From an uncultured Acidobacteriaceae bacterium (lineage in GTDB: Bacteria; Acidobacteriota; Terriglobia; Terriglobales; Acidobacteriaceae), in NCBI GenBank assembly GCA_903828675.1, contig CAIKND010000128.1, forward strand, positions 44,946 to 108,945: a stretch of DNA of 64,000 bases. Direction: 5' to 3'. The position numbers were made by a program, and so were the translations under genes. Below, piece after piece: positions 9,083-17,463 of the stretch. The notes beneath the pieces were generated by a model, which saw only the letters and a program-made list of their open reading frames with translations, was not told where the DNA came from and searched no databases. Numbering within the stretch: the first letter of the stretch is position 1; the number at the start of each line of letters is the position of its first letter.

Positions 9083-9310
9083 ATGCGGATGATGAATGAA
9101 TTCGAAGCACAGGTGTTGAGTGATTTGTGCGTACTCAAGACGCAAATGACCGGCCTGACCGGCGATGGCAGTGGCGGGCGGATTGCTGAATTGGAACGGC
9201 GCATCGAACGGCATGAACAGAACTGGCAGCGGGCCAAGGGATTTCTGGCCGCGGCCAGCGTCGTGTTTGCGGTGCTTGAAGTTGCCGTAGAAGCATGGCA
9301 TAGGCATTGA
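9083..9310 (+). CDS. Small coiled-coil / membrane protein, holin- or XhlA-like
   Basis: A 75-residue protein. Residues 1-50 are charged and heptad-like (RIAELERRIERHEQNWQR), and the C-terminal 20 residues (FLAAASVVFAVLEVAVEAW) form one hydrophobic helix. This layout, coiled coil followed by one membrane helix, resembles XhlA-type holin accessory proteins. ATG 9083 is chosen because GGAG lies eight bases upstream; ATG 9062 is an alternative. It is the last gene of the phage module, and no endolysin follows. Confidence 0.45.
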   Translation: MRMMNEFEAQVLSDLCVLKTQMTGLTGDGSGGRIAELERRIERHEQNWQRAKGFLAAASVVFAVLEVAVEAWHRH

Positions 9311-9354
9311 GAGCCGCTGCAAATGTTTGCCAAACGCCTGTGCCGGATTTGGCT

Positions 9355-9383
9355 TTGGTTTACTCCATGGACCTTCGTATAAT
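9355..9383 (+). promoter_or_regulatory. Candidate leaderless promoter of purE
   Basis: TTGGTT at 9355-9360 and TATAAT at 9378-9383 are separated by 17 bases. The purE ATG begins at 9391, seven bases after the -10 box, so transcription would start at or within a base of the start codon and the mRNA would lack a leader. No Shine-Dalgarno sequence precedes the ATG, which agrees with this. Confidence 0.5.
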
Positions 9384-9390
9384 CGGCCTT

Positions 9391-9882
9391 ATGAGCGAAC
9401 ATCCATTAGTCGGCGTGGTTATGGGCAGCAAGAGCGACTACGACGTCCTGCTTCCCGCGATTGAGATACTGCGTACGCTTGAAATTCCCTGTGAGGCGCG
9501 GGTATTAAGCGCGCATCGCACCCCTGACCAACTCTTTGAATACGTTGGAACGGCGAGGGCGCGGGGGCTTCGGGTGCTGATTGCCGGCGCGGGCGGTGCG
9601 GCGCACCTGGCCGGCGTCATGGCGGCCAAGACTCTGCTTCCCGTGCTGGCGGTGCCGATTGCCGCAACCTCGCTCAACGGCCTCGATTCGCTGCTTTCGA
9701 TGGTGCAGATGCCCAAGGGTATTCCCGTTGGCACATTGGCCATCGGCAAGCCCGGAGCAGCCAATGCCGCGCTCTTCGCCGCCGAGATTCTGGCCTTGAC
9801 GGACGAGGCGCTCTACGAGCGGCTGGCTGCTTGGCGCGCGGCACGCGCCCAGGAAGTGCTCGAGTCGAAGTTGCCCGATTGA
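9391..9882 (+). CDS. purE: N5-carboxyaminoimidazole ribonucleotide mutase
   Basis: Class I PurE, 163 residues, moves the carboxylate of N5-CAIR to carbon 4 in de novo purine synthesis. Conserved features include VGVVMGSKSDYDV near the N-terminus, the catalytic-site segment SAHRTPDQLFEY (about residues 39-50), AGAGGAAHLAGVMAAKTLLP and GLDSLLSMVQMPKGIPVGTL. The start at 9391 fits family length; an upstream in-frame extension to 9307 has no conserved content. purK, the usual partner that makes N5-CAIR, is not next to it on either side, so it must lie elsewhere or the cell uses another route. Confidence 0.96.
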   Translation: MSEHPLVGVVMGSKSDYDVLLPAIEILRTLEIPCEARVLSAHRTPDQLFEYVGTARARGLRVLIAGAGGAAHLAGVMAAKTLLPVLAVPIAATSLNGLDSLLSMVQMPKGIPVGTLAIGKPGAANAALFAAEILALTDEALYERLAAWRAARAQEVLESKLPD

Positions 9883-10045
9883 GGAGCTTCCTCCAACTTT
9901 TCTGACAATCATTGTCCCGATCGACCACCGCGCAGCAGCGCGTGGTCCCGAGTTGAAGAGCGGCAGCGGCGACCGCGGCCGGTCGCCCTTCAAGCCGTGT
10001 GACTCCGATTGCCCGGGCAGGGCTCAAAGGTGTAGGATTGCGCCC

Positions 10046-10059
10046 GGAAAACGTTTGCT
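10046..10059. promoter_or_regulatory. Possible LacI-family operator upstream of the arabinanase gene
   Basis: The sequence GGAAAACGTTTGCT contains the palindromic core AAACGTTT, centred on CG as in LacI/GalR-family operators. It lies about 50 bases before the arabinanase start. No LacI-family regulator gene is present in the window, so a regulator in trans would be needed. Confidence 0.3.
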
Positions 10060-10109
10060 GATAACCTCGATCTCTCATCCATTGCATTCAGACAAACCGG
10101 GAGAGCCCT

Positions 10110-11156
10110 ATGCGCTGTGTCCGCCTGATCACTGCCGTTGCCGCCCTATTTCTGGCGCCGTCGCTCGTTTGCCAGGCACCGAAGGCCCTGCCTCTCAGCG
10201 GAGACTACCCGCGCGCCCACGACCCCTCCATCGCGAAGGACGGCAGCACCTATTACGTGTTCACCACGACGACTTCACCTTCCGAGGGACAGTTCCCCAC
10301 CCGCTGCTCGAGCGACCTGCTCGCGTGGAAGCGCTGCGGCCACGTCTTTGACAGCATCCCGGAATGGATTCGCGCCGCCAGTCCAAAGACGAAGGGACTC
10401 TGGGCGCCTGATATTTCTTGCTTCCAGGGCAAATTCCACCTGTACTACGCCTATTCGTCGTTCGGCGTGAATACCTCAGGCATTGCTCTAGCCACAAACG
10501 AAACGCTCGATCCGACCAGCCCCAAATATCACTGGAACGACGAGGGCCTGGTTCTCAAATCGACCGCGGAGGATGACTTCAATGCCATCGATCCCAATCT
10601 GGTTTTCGACCGTAAGGGTAAGCCGTGGCTAAGCTTCGGCAGCTTCTGGAGCGGCATCAAGATGCGTGCGATCGACAAGAAAACCGGCAAATTGCTGGCG
10701 GCCGATCCGCGAATATATCCACTCGCGTCGCGCGTCAGGCAGGGTAACCCAGAGCCCGCAAAGCCCGGCCTCCCTGCAGACTGGCAGGCCATCGAAGCCC
10801 CATTCATCGTGCGCCATGGGGATTTCTTTTATTTGTTTGTTTCGTTCGATCTATGCTGCCGCGGCACCCACAGCACCTACCGCACCATGGTCGGGCGCTC
10901 GCGCCATGTCACCGGTCCTTATGTGGATGCGGAAGGCAAGGCGCTGCTTTTGGGAGGCGGCACCGAACTGCTCGCGGGCAACAGCCGCTGGCTTGGCCCC
11001 GGAGGCGAATCTGTCCTGCAGCAACCTGCGGGCGACTACCTCGTCTTTCACGCCTACGACGCTATAACCGGAAAACCGGCGCTCCAGATTTCCACCCTTA
11101 CCTGGGAGGGCGGCTGGCCACATGCCGCCCTGGGAACCACCGGCGAATCGAAATAA
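10110..11156 (+). CDS. Secreted GH43 arabinan endo-1,5-alpha-L-arabinosidase
   Basis: Five-bladed beta-propeller glycoside hydrolase of family 43, 348 residues, expected to cut alpha-1,5-linked arabinan outside the cytoplasm. An N-terminal signal peptide (MRCVRLITAVAALFLAPSL) is visible. The three catalytic carboxylates are in place: Asp38 in AHDPSI (base), Asp161 in NAIDPNLVF (pKa modulator) and Glu229 in AIEAPFIV (acid). The blade motif GLWAPDISCFQGKFHLYY is typical of arabinanases. A possible LacI-type operator precedes it. It stands alone; no arabinose transporter or arabinofuranosidase gene is adjacent. Substrate within GH43 is inferred from overall similarity to endo-arabinanases. Confidence 0.88.
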   Translation: MRCVRLITAVAALFLAPSLVCQAPKALPLSGDYPRAHDPSIAKDGSTYYVFTTTTSPSEGQFPTRCSSDLLAWKRCGHVFDSIPEWIRAASPKTKGLWAPDISCFQGKFHLYYAYSSFGVNTSGIALATNETLDPTSPKYHWNDEGLVLKSTAEDDFNAIDPNLVFDRKGKPWLSFGSFWSGIKMRAIDKKTGKLLAADPRIYPLASRVRQGNPEPAKPGLPADWQAIEAPFIVRHGDFFYLFVSFDLCCRGTHSTYRTMVGRSRHVTGPYVDAEGKALLLGGGTELLAGNSRWLGPGGESVLQQPAGDYLVFHAYDAITGKPALQISTLTWEGGWPHAALGTTGESK

Positions 11157-11178
11157 AACCCAGAGCCAGTCAGCGGCT

Positions 11179-13044
11179 CTAGCTTGCCTGCGCGCCCTTC
11201 TCCCACCGCTTGGGACGGCGATTCTGCTGCAAGATCCTCTTGCGCAGACGCAGCGATTTGGGCGTAACCTCCACCACCTCATCCTCGGCGATGAACTCGA
11301 TTGCCTGCTCCAGATTGAGGTTCCTGTAAGGCACCAGCCGGATGGCCTCATCCGCGCTCGATGCGCGCATGTTGGTCATGTGTTTTTCGCGCACCACGTT
11401 CACGTCCAGGTCGTTGTCGCGCGAGTGCTCGCCGACAATCATTCCTTCGTAGACATCAACGCCCGCCCCCACAAACAGAATGCCGCGCTCCTGCAATCCG
11501 TTCAGCGAATAGGTGGTAGTCAGTCCCAGGCGGTCGGCAATCAGCGCGCCCGTAGGACGCTGCGGAATCTCGCCCTGGTAGGGAATGTAGCCGTCGAACA
11601 ACGCATTCATCACGATGGTGCCGCGCGTCTCGGTCAGCATCTCACTGCGCAACCCGATCAGGCCGCGGCTTGGCACGCGAAACTCCATGCGCACGCGGCC
11701 TGAGCCATGATTGTGCATCTTGTTCATCTCGCCCTTGCGCGGCCCCAGCTTCTCGATCACCACGCCGGTGTACGCCTCGGGCACGTCGACGGTCAGATGT
11801 TCCACCGGCTCCATGCGCACGCCGTCCACCATCTTGGTCACAATCTCCGGCCGTCCGGCTGAAAGTTCAAAGCCCTCCCGGCGCATCATTTCAATCAGAA
11901 TCGCCAGTTGCAGCTCGCCACGTCCCAGCACCTTGAAAGTGTCCGGCGAGCCGGTGTCTTCCACGCGAATGCTCACGTTGGTCAAAAGCTCTTTTTCAAG
12001 CCGCTCGCGCAGGTTGCGGCTGGTTACGTATTGGCCCTCGCGCCCTGCAAACGGCGAATTGTTCACGCTGAACTGAATCGCGATGGTCGGCTCGTCGATG
12101 ACGATCAGCGGCAGCGGCGAAGGGTTCTCGACGCTGGTGATGGTCTCGCCAATGGTGATACCTTCCACGCCCGCCACGGCCACAATGTCGCCCATGGTGG
12201 TCTCGGTGGTTTCTATCCGCTTGAGGCCGGAGAAGGTGAACAGCTTGGTGATGCGCGTCTTCATCAGCGACCCGTCGCGCTTCGAAATGGTTACATCGTC
12301 GCCGGCGTGAAGCGTGCCCTGGAAGACGCGGCAAATGGCGATGCGGCCAAAATAATCCGAGTAATCGAGGTTGGTCACAAGAATCTGCAATGTGCCTTCC
12401 GCATCTCCCGTGGCCGGCGGAATCGTCTTGACGATGGTCTCGAACAGCGGCTGCAAATCCTCGCCGGGGGTGGCCAGATCCAGGGTCGCCGTGCCCGCTT
12501 TGGCCACCGCGTAAAGCACCGGGAAATCAAGTTGGCTCTCGTCCGCGTCCAGGTCGATGAACAGATCGTAGATTTCGTCCAATACTTCCTGCGGGCGCGC
12601 ATCGGGCCGGTCAATCTTGTTGATTACCACAATAGGAAGCAGCTTGGCTTCCAGCGCCTTCGCCAAAACGTAGCGCGTCTGCGGCAGCGGGCCCTCGGCC
12701 GCATCCACCAGAAGCATCACGCCGTCCACCATCTTCAATGCGCGTTCCACCTCGCCGCCAAAATCAGCGTGTCCCGGTGTATCCACAATGTTGATCTTGC
12801 CGCCTTCAAAAACGATTGCGGTGTTCTTGGCCAGGATGGTGATGCCCCGCTCCCGCTCCAGTTCGTTCGAGTCCATCACCCGGTCTGCCACCTGCTCATT
12901 GGCGCGGAACGTTCCCGACTGCCGCAACATGGCGTCTACGAGGGTTGTCTTGCCGTGGTCAACATGGGCAATGATGGCGATATTGCGTATCGTCTGGGTC
13001 ACAGGTACGGTTTTCCTTCTCTTGGGTTCGGCCACAAGGGCCAT
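11179..13044 (-). CDS. typA: Ribosome-associated GTPase TypA/BipA
   Basis: Translation-factor GTPase of the EF-G superfamily, 621 residues. It has G1 [10 protein letters not shown] (about residues 26-35), switch segment [12 protein letters not shown]3 DTPGHADF, G4 NKIDRPDAR, then domains II and III and the BipA-specific C-terminal domain ([18 protein letters not shown] and [12 protein letters not shown]). It acts on the ribosome in assembly and stress adaptation. ATG 13044 adds about 14 residues before the usual N-terminus; GTG 13002, which has an AGAAGGA further upstream, is an alternative start. It is transcribed alone, with the upstream M16 protease gene separated by a strong terminator. 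Confidence 0.96.
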   Translation of the reverse strand: MALVAEPKRRKTVPVTQTIRNIAIIAHVDHGKTTLVDAMLRQSGTFRANEQVADRVMDSNELERERGITILAKNTAIVFEGGKINIVDTPGHADFGGEVERALKMVDGVMLLVDAAEGPLPQTRYVLAKALEAKLLPIVVINKIDRPDARPQEVLDEIYDLFIDLDADESQLDFPVLYAVAKAGTATLDLATPGEDLQPLFETIVKTIPPATGDAEGTLQILVTNLDYSDYFGRIAICRVFQGTLHAGDDVTISKRDGSLMKTRITKLFTFSGLKRIETTETTMGDIVAVAGVEGITIGETITSVENPSPLPLIVIDEPTIAIQFSVNNSPFAGREGQYVTSRNLRERLEKELLTNVSIRVEDTGSPDTFKVLGRGELQLAILIEMMRREGFELSAGRPEIVTKMVDGVRMEPVEHLTVDVPEAYTGVVIEKLGPRKGEMNKMHNHGSGRVRMEFRVPSRGLIGLRSEMLTETRGTIVMNALFDGYIPYQGEIPQRPTGALIADRLGLTTTYSLNGLQERGILFVGAGVDVYEGMIVGEHSRDNDLDVNVVREKHMTNMRASSADEAIRLVPYRNLNLEQAIEFIAEDEVVEVTPKSLRLRKRILQQNRRPKRWEKGAQAS

Positions 13045-13162
13045 CGGGTTGGGGGAATAGAAGAGCAATTCACCGCACAACGCGGCACTTCCTATTCTAT
13101 CAGCCCAGCTGTCGAGCCCCCGAACTCCTCGGGATCTGGCCAATTTCACGCCTCAAAACAAA

Positions 13163-13214
13163 GCGCGGTTGATTGGTTTCAGAGGCCGCGACCCCTGAAA
13201 CCAATCAACCGCGC
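13163..13214 (-). terminator. Very strong terminator after the M16 protease gene
   Basis: A perfect 20-base inverted repeat (13163-13182 with 13195-13214) with a 12-base loop. Read on the minus strand it is followed by a T-rich run (TTTGTTTTG), so it would end the M16 transcript before typA. On the plus strand there is no T-run. Confidence 0.8.
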
Positions 13215-13315
13215 CTTCTATGGCATCGATCTTGCGTTTAAAGCACATCACGAGGCCATCGTCATTGCGAACGGCCACCATGCACTGCTGGCCGTCCTCC
13301 TACCCACGCAAAGGG

Positions 13316-16057
13316 CTATTGGTAAGCGCCTGACTTCTTGAAATCGCCACCCTTGACGATCGTGATCGTGGCCGGGTCTACGTGACGCTTGAACGCGGCG
13401 TTCACCTGCTCCGCCGTCAGCGCGGCCACGGCGGCTTCCAGTTTGGCGTCCCACAGCATGGTGCGATCCCAGCGCTCCCGGCTTGAAAGCTGACTGCCGA
13501 CCGAACCCTCTTCCGTGCGCGCGACGGTGCGTGAATCCAGCCAGGTCTTCTTGGCTGTCGCCACCTCGTCGGCTGTAAAACCGTCCTTGAGGGCGAGCGC
13601 CAGTTCCTCGTTGAAGTCTGCTTCCACTTTGGGCATGTTCTGGGGTGCCGCTATGGCATACCCGGTGAGCATTCCCATATCGTCCTTGGTGGGCATTGAG
13701 AACGACGCCCCGGCGCCGTAGCTCAGGCCGTCCTTGATGCGGATGCGCTTGAAGAGACGTGAATTCGGTGACCCGCCGAAGACCATGCCGGCGATGGTGG
13801 CGGCCGCATAATCGGGATCCTCGTCGTTCATCTTCAGCGGCATCCCAACCAGGAACAGTGCATTTTGCTTGTCGGGCGTTTCAAGCTTGTGGTTCACCGG
13901 CGCCACCTTGGCGTAGGTGTTGGTGATGCGTTGGTAGGGCTTGGCGCTCTTCCAATCGCCGAAGAGTTCCACTACAAGCTTCTGCATTGCAGCCGGGTCA
14001 AACTGGCCGCTGACGACGATTTCGCCCTCGCCGGCGCCGTAGAACTGCGCGTAAAACTGACGCGTTTCCTCCAGCGTTGCCTTCTTCAGGTCCGCGATCT
14101 GCTCATCCAGGGTCGAGACATAGCGAACGTCGCCGTGCGGGTAGCGGGCGTTGAACACGCGGCTCAGGTCCTGTGGGGCCAGCTTCGTCGGTTCCGTCTT
14201 TGCGCTCTCCGCGTCGGCGATCTCTTGCTGGCGGACTTGCTCAAATTCGGCCTCAGGGAAAGACGGCTCCCGCAGCAGTTCCCGTGTAAAGCGCAGGGAA
14301 TCAGCCAGGTTCGCCTCCAGCGTCCGTACACTTGCGGAAACCGAGCCAGCCCGGCCATTCACGTTGATCTGTGCCTTCAGGTGGTCGGTCTCATCCTGAA
14401 TCTGCTGGCGGGTCTTGGTTTTGGTTCCGCGCATCAGCATCGAACCGGTCATATCCGCCGTCGTGGACTTATCGAATAGCGACTTTTCATCGCCGAAGCG
14501 GACGTTGATCGTAGCCGTTACCGTGCCCCCGCGGGTCTTCTTGGGGAACATCACCAGCTTCAATCCGTTGGGCAGCTTGGCACGAATCACGCGCGCTTCA
14601 ATGTTCTGCGGTGTGGGATCGAAGGTCTCGCCCTGCTGAACAGCCGCGCCACCCTTGAAATCCTTGAACCGTGCGGTCAGATCCGGCGTGGCGGGAATTT
14701 CCGCACGATCCGGGGTGGTGGTGGGAATGAACTCGCCCATCGTCCGGTTTGAAGATTTCAGATATGCCTTGGCCACGCGCATCACGTCGTCAGGCGTCAC
14801 TTTGCCGATCTCGTCCCGCGAAAGGAAAAGTGACCGCCAGTCGCCCTCGCCCGCGGCTCCACCCAGCATAATGCCAACGCGCTGGGAGTTCGTAAGGGCA
14901 AGTTCAATGTTTTTCAGGATGCGGCCCTTGGCGCGGTCGACCTCCTCCTGCGTAGGAGGAGCGGCGGAAAGCCCTTCGACGGTTTTCAGCAGAATCTGCT
15001 GGGCCTCGTCGATCGATTGATCGGGCTTCAGCTGTACATCTGCTTCCGCAAAGCCAGGATCGTGCATGGACTCAGAGCTCATCTCGGCTTTAACGGCCTT
15101 CTTGGTTTCCACCAGCGCCTTATACAGACGGCCCGTCTGAGAATCGCCCAGTATCTGGGCCATCACTTCCAGAGGCGCCATGTCGGGATGCAACCCCGAC
15201 GGAATGTGGTAGACCGAGATGATCTCCTGAATATTGCCCACCCGGCGCAGAGTCACCGAGCGCTCGCCTTCCTGGGTTGGTTCGGACGTATAAGGACGGG
15301 TCAGCTCGCGCTGCGGCTTGGGAATCGCGCCCAGCGTTTGTGCCACCATCGCCAGGGCTTTCGTTTCGTCGAATTGTCCCGCGATGATCAAGTCGGCATT
15401 ATCAGGTTGATAGTACTTCTTGTAAAAAACAGCCAGGTTTTCCACGGGCACCCGTTCCACATCGGTGCGGTTGCCGATCACCGTCTTTCCATAGTTATGG
15501 AAGTTGTAAGCCGCCGCCAGAACCCGCTCCTCGAGGACTTCTTCGGGGTTGTTCTCGCCCGATTCCATCTCGTTCCGTACCACCGTCATTTCGGTGTCCA
15601 GATCCTTCTTCAGCATGGTCATGTTGACCATGCGGTCCGATTCCAGCTCCAGAGCCCAGCGCAGGTTTTCGTCGCTCGCGTTGAACCCTTCAAAGTACAT
15701 GGTCTGGTCGTAGGAAGTGGTTCCGTTGAAGAAACCGCCTGACCGGTTGGTCAGTTCCTTGAAAAGCTCTCTGCCTGAAGTCGAGGTCTTGAAGACCATG
15801 TGCTCCAGCAGGTGCGCCATGCCCGTCTCGCCGTAACCTTCATTGCGCGAGCCGACCATGTAGACGACATTCACCGTGATCTTTGGCTTGGAGTTGTCGG
15901 GAAACAACAAGACATGCAAACCGTTCGGGAAGGAGTACTCGGTGATGCCTTCAATCGAGGTCACCTTCTGAACGCCCTGCGGCAAGGTTTGAGCCATCGT
16001 CGCGGCGGTTAGGACTAAAAGGACGGCAGAAATCGCGAAAAACTGTTTCAAACGCAT
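13316..16057 (-). CDS. Secreted M16-family zinc protease, two-module
   Basis: Insulinase/pitrilysin-type metalloprotease of 913 residues, long enough for the fused N- and C-terminal M16 halves. A signal peptide (MRLKQFFAISAVLLVLTAAT) directs it to the periplasm. The inverted zinc motif HLLEH is at residues 82-86, in the first half. The second half (from about residue 490) has the M16C domain pattern without a second zinc site, as in PqqL/YmxG-like proteins. The ATG at 16057 is preferred to one 19 codons upstream because it begins the signal peptide and follows GAAAGG. A promoter with a perfect -10 box lies just upstream, and a strong terminator follows. Substrates are unknown. Confidence 0.92.
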   Translation of the reverse strand: MRLKQFFAISAVLLVLTAATMAQTLPQGVQKVTSIEGITEYSFPNGLHVLLFPDNSKPKITVNVVYMVGSRNEGYGETGMAHLLEHMVFKTSTSGRELFKELTNRSGGFFNGTTSYDQTMYFEGFNASDENLRWALELESDRMVNMTMLKKDLDTEMTVVRNEMESGENNPEEVLEERVLAAAYNFHNYGKTVIGNRTDVERVPVENLAVFYKKYYQPDNADLIIAGQFDETKALAMVAQTLGAIPKPQRELTRPYTSEPTQEGERSVTLRRVGNIQEIISVYHIPSGLHPDMAPLEVMAQILGDSQTGRLYKALVETKKAVKAEMSSESMHDPGFAEADVQLKPDQSIDEAQQILLKTVEGLSAAPPTQEEVDRAKGRILKNIELALTNSQRVGIMLGGAAGEGDWRSLFLSRDEIGKVTPDDVMRVAKAYLKSSNRTMGEFIPTTTPDRAEIPATPDLTARFKDFKGGAAVQQGETFDPTPQNIEARVIRAKLPNGLKLVMFPKKTRGGTVTATINVRFGDEKSLFDKSTTADMTGSMLMRGTKTKTRQQIQDETDHLKAQINVNGRAGSVSASVRTLEANLADSLRFTRELLREPSFPEAEFEQVRQQEIADAESAKTEPTKLAPQDLSRVFNARYPHGDVRYVSTLDEQIADLKKATLEETRQFYAQFYGAGEGEIVVSGQFDPAAMQKLVVELFGDWKSAKPYQRITNTYAKVAPVNHKLETPDKQNALFLVGMPLKMNDEDPDYAAATIAGMVFGGSPNSRLFKRIRIKDGLSYGAGASFSMPTKDDMGMLTGYAIAAPQNMPKVEADFNEELALALKDGFTADEVATAKKTWLDSRTVARTEEGSVGSQLSSRERWDRTMLWDAKLEAAVAALTAEQVNAAFKRHVDPATITIVKGGDFKKSGAYQ

Positions 16058-16087
16058 ATCTTTGTACCTTTCAAGGCTATGGGGCGG

Positions 16088-16115
16088 ATTATATCCCACC
16101 GACCCGCGCTCCAAT
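16088..16115 (-). promoter_or_regulatory. Promoter of the M16 protease gene
   Basis: On the minus strand a perfect TATAAT (16093-16088) lies 16 bases after TTGGAG (16115-16110). The expected start is about 24 bases before the ATG at 16057, leaving room for the GAAAGG ribosome-binding site. Confidence 0.5.
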
Positions 16116-16253
16116 AATAGGACGGGCCACCCTGAGATACCGCTTCAATTCTAGCGAAAAAACCGCCTCCCCTCCACAATTTGCCCCTGCAACTCCATGA
16201 GGAGACAAGGGTGGTTCTCTCCCACATGCCTCGTCGATTACACTTCTCCGCAA

Positions 16254-17339
16254 ATGCTTATCGCCTCCCAGTTCCGTCCGCAGTCTACGTTCCGCTCCTT
16301 CCCTGCCCTGTTGCTTTCGCTTTGCGCCCTGGCCCTGCTCTTCACCGCCACGCAAGCCGCCTCCGCCCAGGCCGCGCCCGCTTCTGACCAGTTGCTCATC
16401 TACTCCATCGACGTCGAAGGCGGACAGGCTACCCTGCTCGTCTCTCCTTCCGGCGCTTCCCTGCTGGTTGATTCCGGCTGGCCTGGAAACAACGGCCGCG
16501 ACGCCGCGCGCATTCAGGCTGCCATGAAAGACGCCGGCATCAAGCGCATCGATCACCTGCTCACCACCCACTACCATCGCGACCACGTTGGCGGTTTGCC
16601 CCAACTCATCAGCAAGACCCCCGTCGGCGAATTCCTCGATCACGGCCTCAATCGCGAAGACTCCTCCGTTACCCGCCAGGACTTCGCTGCCTACCTGAAA
16701 GCCATCCAGGGCAAGCGTCGTCGCATCATTCATCCCGGTGACTCCATCTCCATTCCCGGCATCGCCACCATCGTCCTTGCCGCCGACGGCAAGCACATCG
16801 CCACCGTCCCCGGCATTCAGCCCGTGCCCAACGCCTGGTGCGCCGCCGAGCATCCGTGGCCTGACGACCCCACTGAGAACGCCCGTTCCGTCGGCATCCT
16901 GGTCACCTTCGGCAAATTCCGCTTTCTCGATCTCGGCGACCTCACCGGAGCCAAAGAGCTAGCGCTCAGCTGCCCCAACAACCCCATCGGAACCGTGGAT
17001 CTTTATCTCGTCACGCACCATGGCATGAATCTGTCCAACTCCCGCGCCATCGTCGATGCCATTCACCCCCGCGTGGCCATCATGAACAACGGTACCCACA
17101 AAGCCGGCAGCCCCGAGGCGTGGCAAACCGTGCATGACAGCACCGGCCTCGAAGACCTGTGGCAGCTTCACACCGCAGAAGGCTCCGACGACGCCCACAA
17201 CAGCCCGGAACCGCTCATTGCAAATCCCAAGGGAACAGCGGCAGACGGCGCGTACTTCAAGGTCGTCGCCTCCTCCAGCGGCGCCTTCTCCGTCACCAAC
17301 ACCCGCACCGGCCAGACCAAGGAATATACCCGCAAATAA
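16254..17339 (+). CDS. Secreted metallo-beta-lactamase-fold hydrolase (ComEC-MBL-like)
   Basis: A 361-residue protein with a signal peptide ending near ATQAASAQA, followed by a metallo-beta-lactamase domain. The metal motif HYHRDH is at residues 106-111, further ligands are likely in LDLGDLTG and VTHHGMNLSN, and the order of motifs resembles the stand-alone MBL domain of the ComEC family. It has no membrane channel domain, so it is not a DNA-uptake protein by itself. ATG 16254 is chosen because it begins the signal peptide; an in-frame ATG at 16197 adds unrelated residues. Substrate is unknown; a secreted phosphodiesterase or nuclease is possible. Confidence 0.85.
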   Translation: MLIASQFRPQSTFRSFPALLLSLCALALLFTATQAASAQAAPASDQLLIYSIDVEGGQATLLVSPSGASLLVDSGWPGNNGRDAARIQAAMKDAGIKRIDHLLTTHYHRDHVGGLPQLISKTPVGEFLDHGLNREDSSVTRQDFAAYLKAIQGKRRRIIHPGDSISIPGIATIVLAADGKHIATVPGIQPVPNAWCAAEHPWPDDPTENARSVGILVTFGKFRFLDLGDLTGAKELALSCPNNPIGTVDLYLVTHHGMNLSNSRAIVDAIHPRVAIMNNGTHKAGSPEAWQTVHDSTGLEDLWQLHTAEGSDDAHNSPEPLIANPKGTAADGAYFKVVASSSGAFSVTNTRTGQTKEYTRK

Positions 17340-17344
17340 AACAG

Positions 17345-17382
17345 TTCCCGGCCACCGCGCACCACCCCAGGCCATGCGGGAA
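17345..17382 (+). repeat. Stem-loop sharing its left arm with 25550-25584
   Basis: Outer arms TTCCCG (17345-17350) and CGGGAA (17377-17382) enclose a GCC/GGC pair, just after the stop of the metallo-beta-lactamase-fold gene. Its CCCGGCCACCG-GCACCACC segment recurs with a single mismatch at 25551, downstream of another gene. No T-run follows, so it is not an ordinary terminator. Confidence 0.4.
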
Positions 17383-17463
17383 ACCTCTGCGTCGCGAGGT
17401 CTATAATCGCTTGCGCAAGTCGAACGCCGTTCGCCGGCGCTCTGAAATATGGAGGAAATCTTT

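Noticed and set aside
12083..13341. Long plus-strand open frames antisense to typA
   Set aside because: They are artefacts of the high G+C content of typA, with no signals of their own.
16254..17339. Calling the secreted metallo-beta-lactamase-fold protein a second ComEC
   Set aside because: It has only the MBL domain and a signal peptide; the membrane channel is missing.
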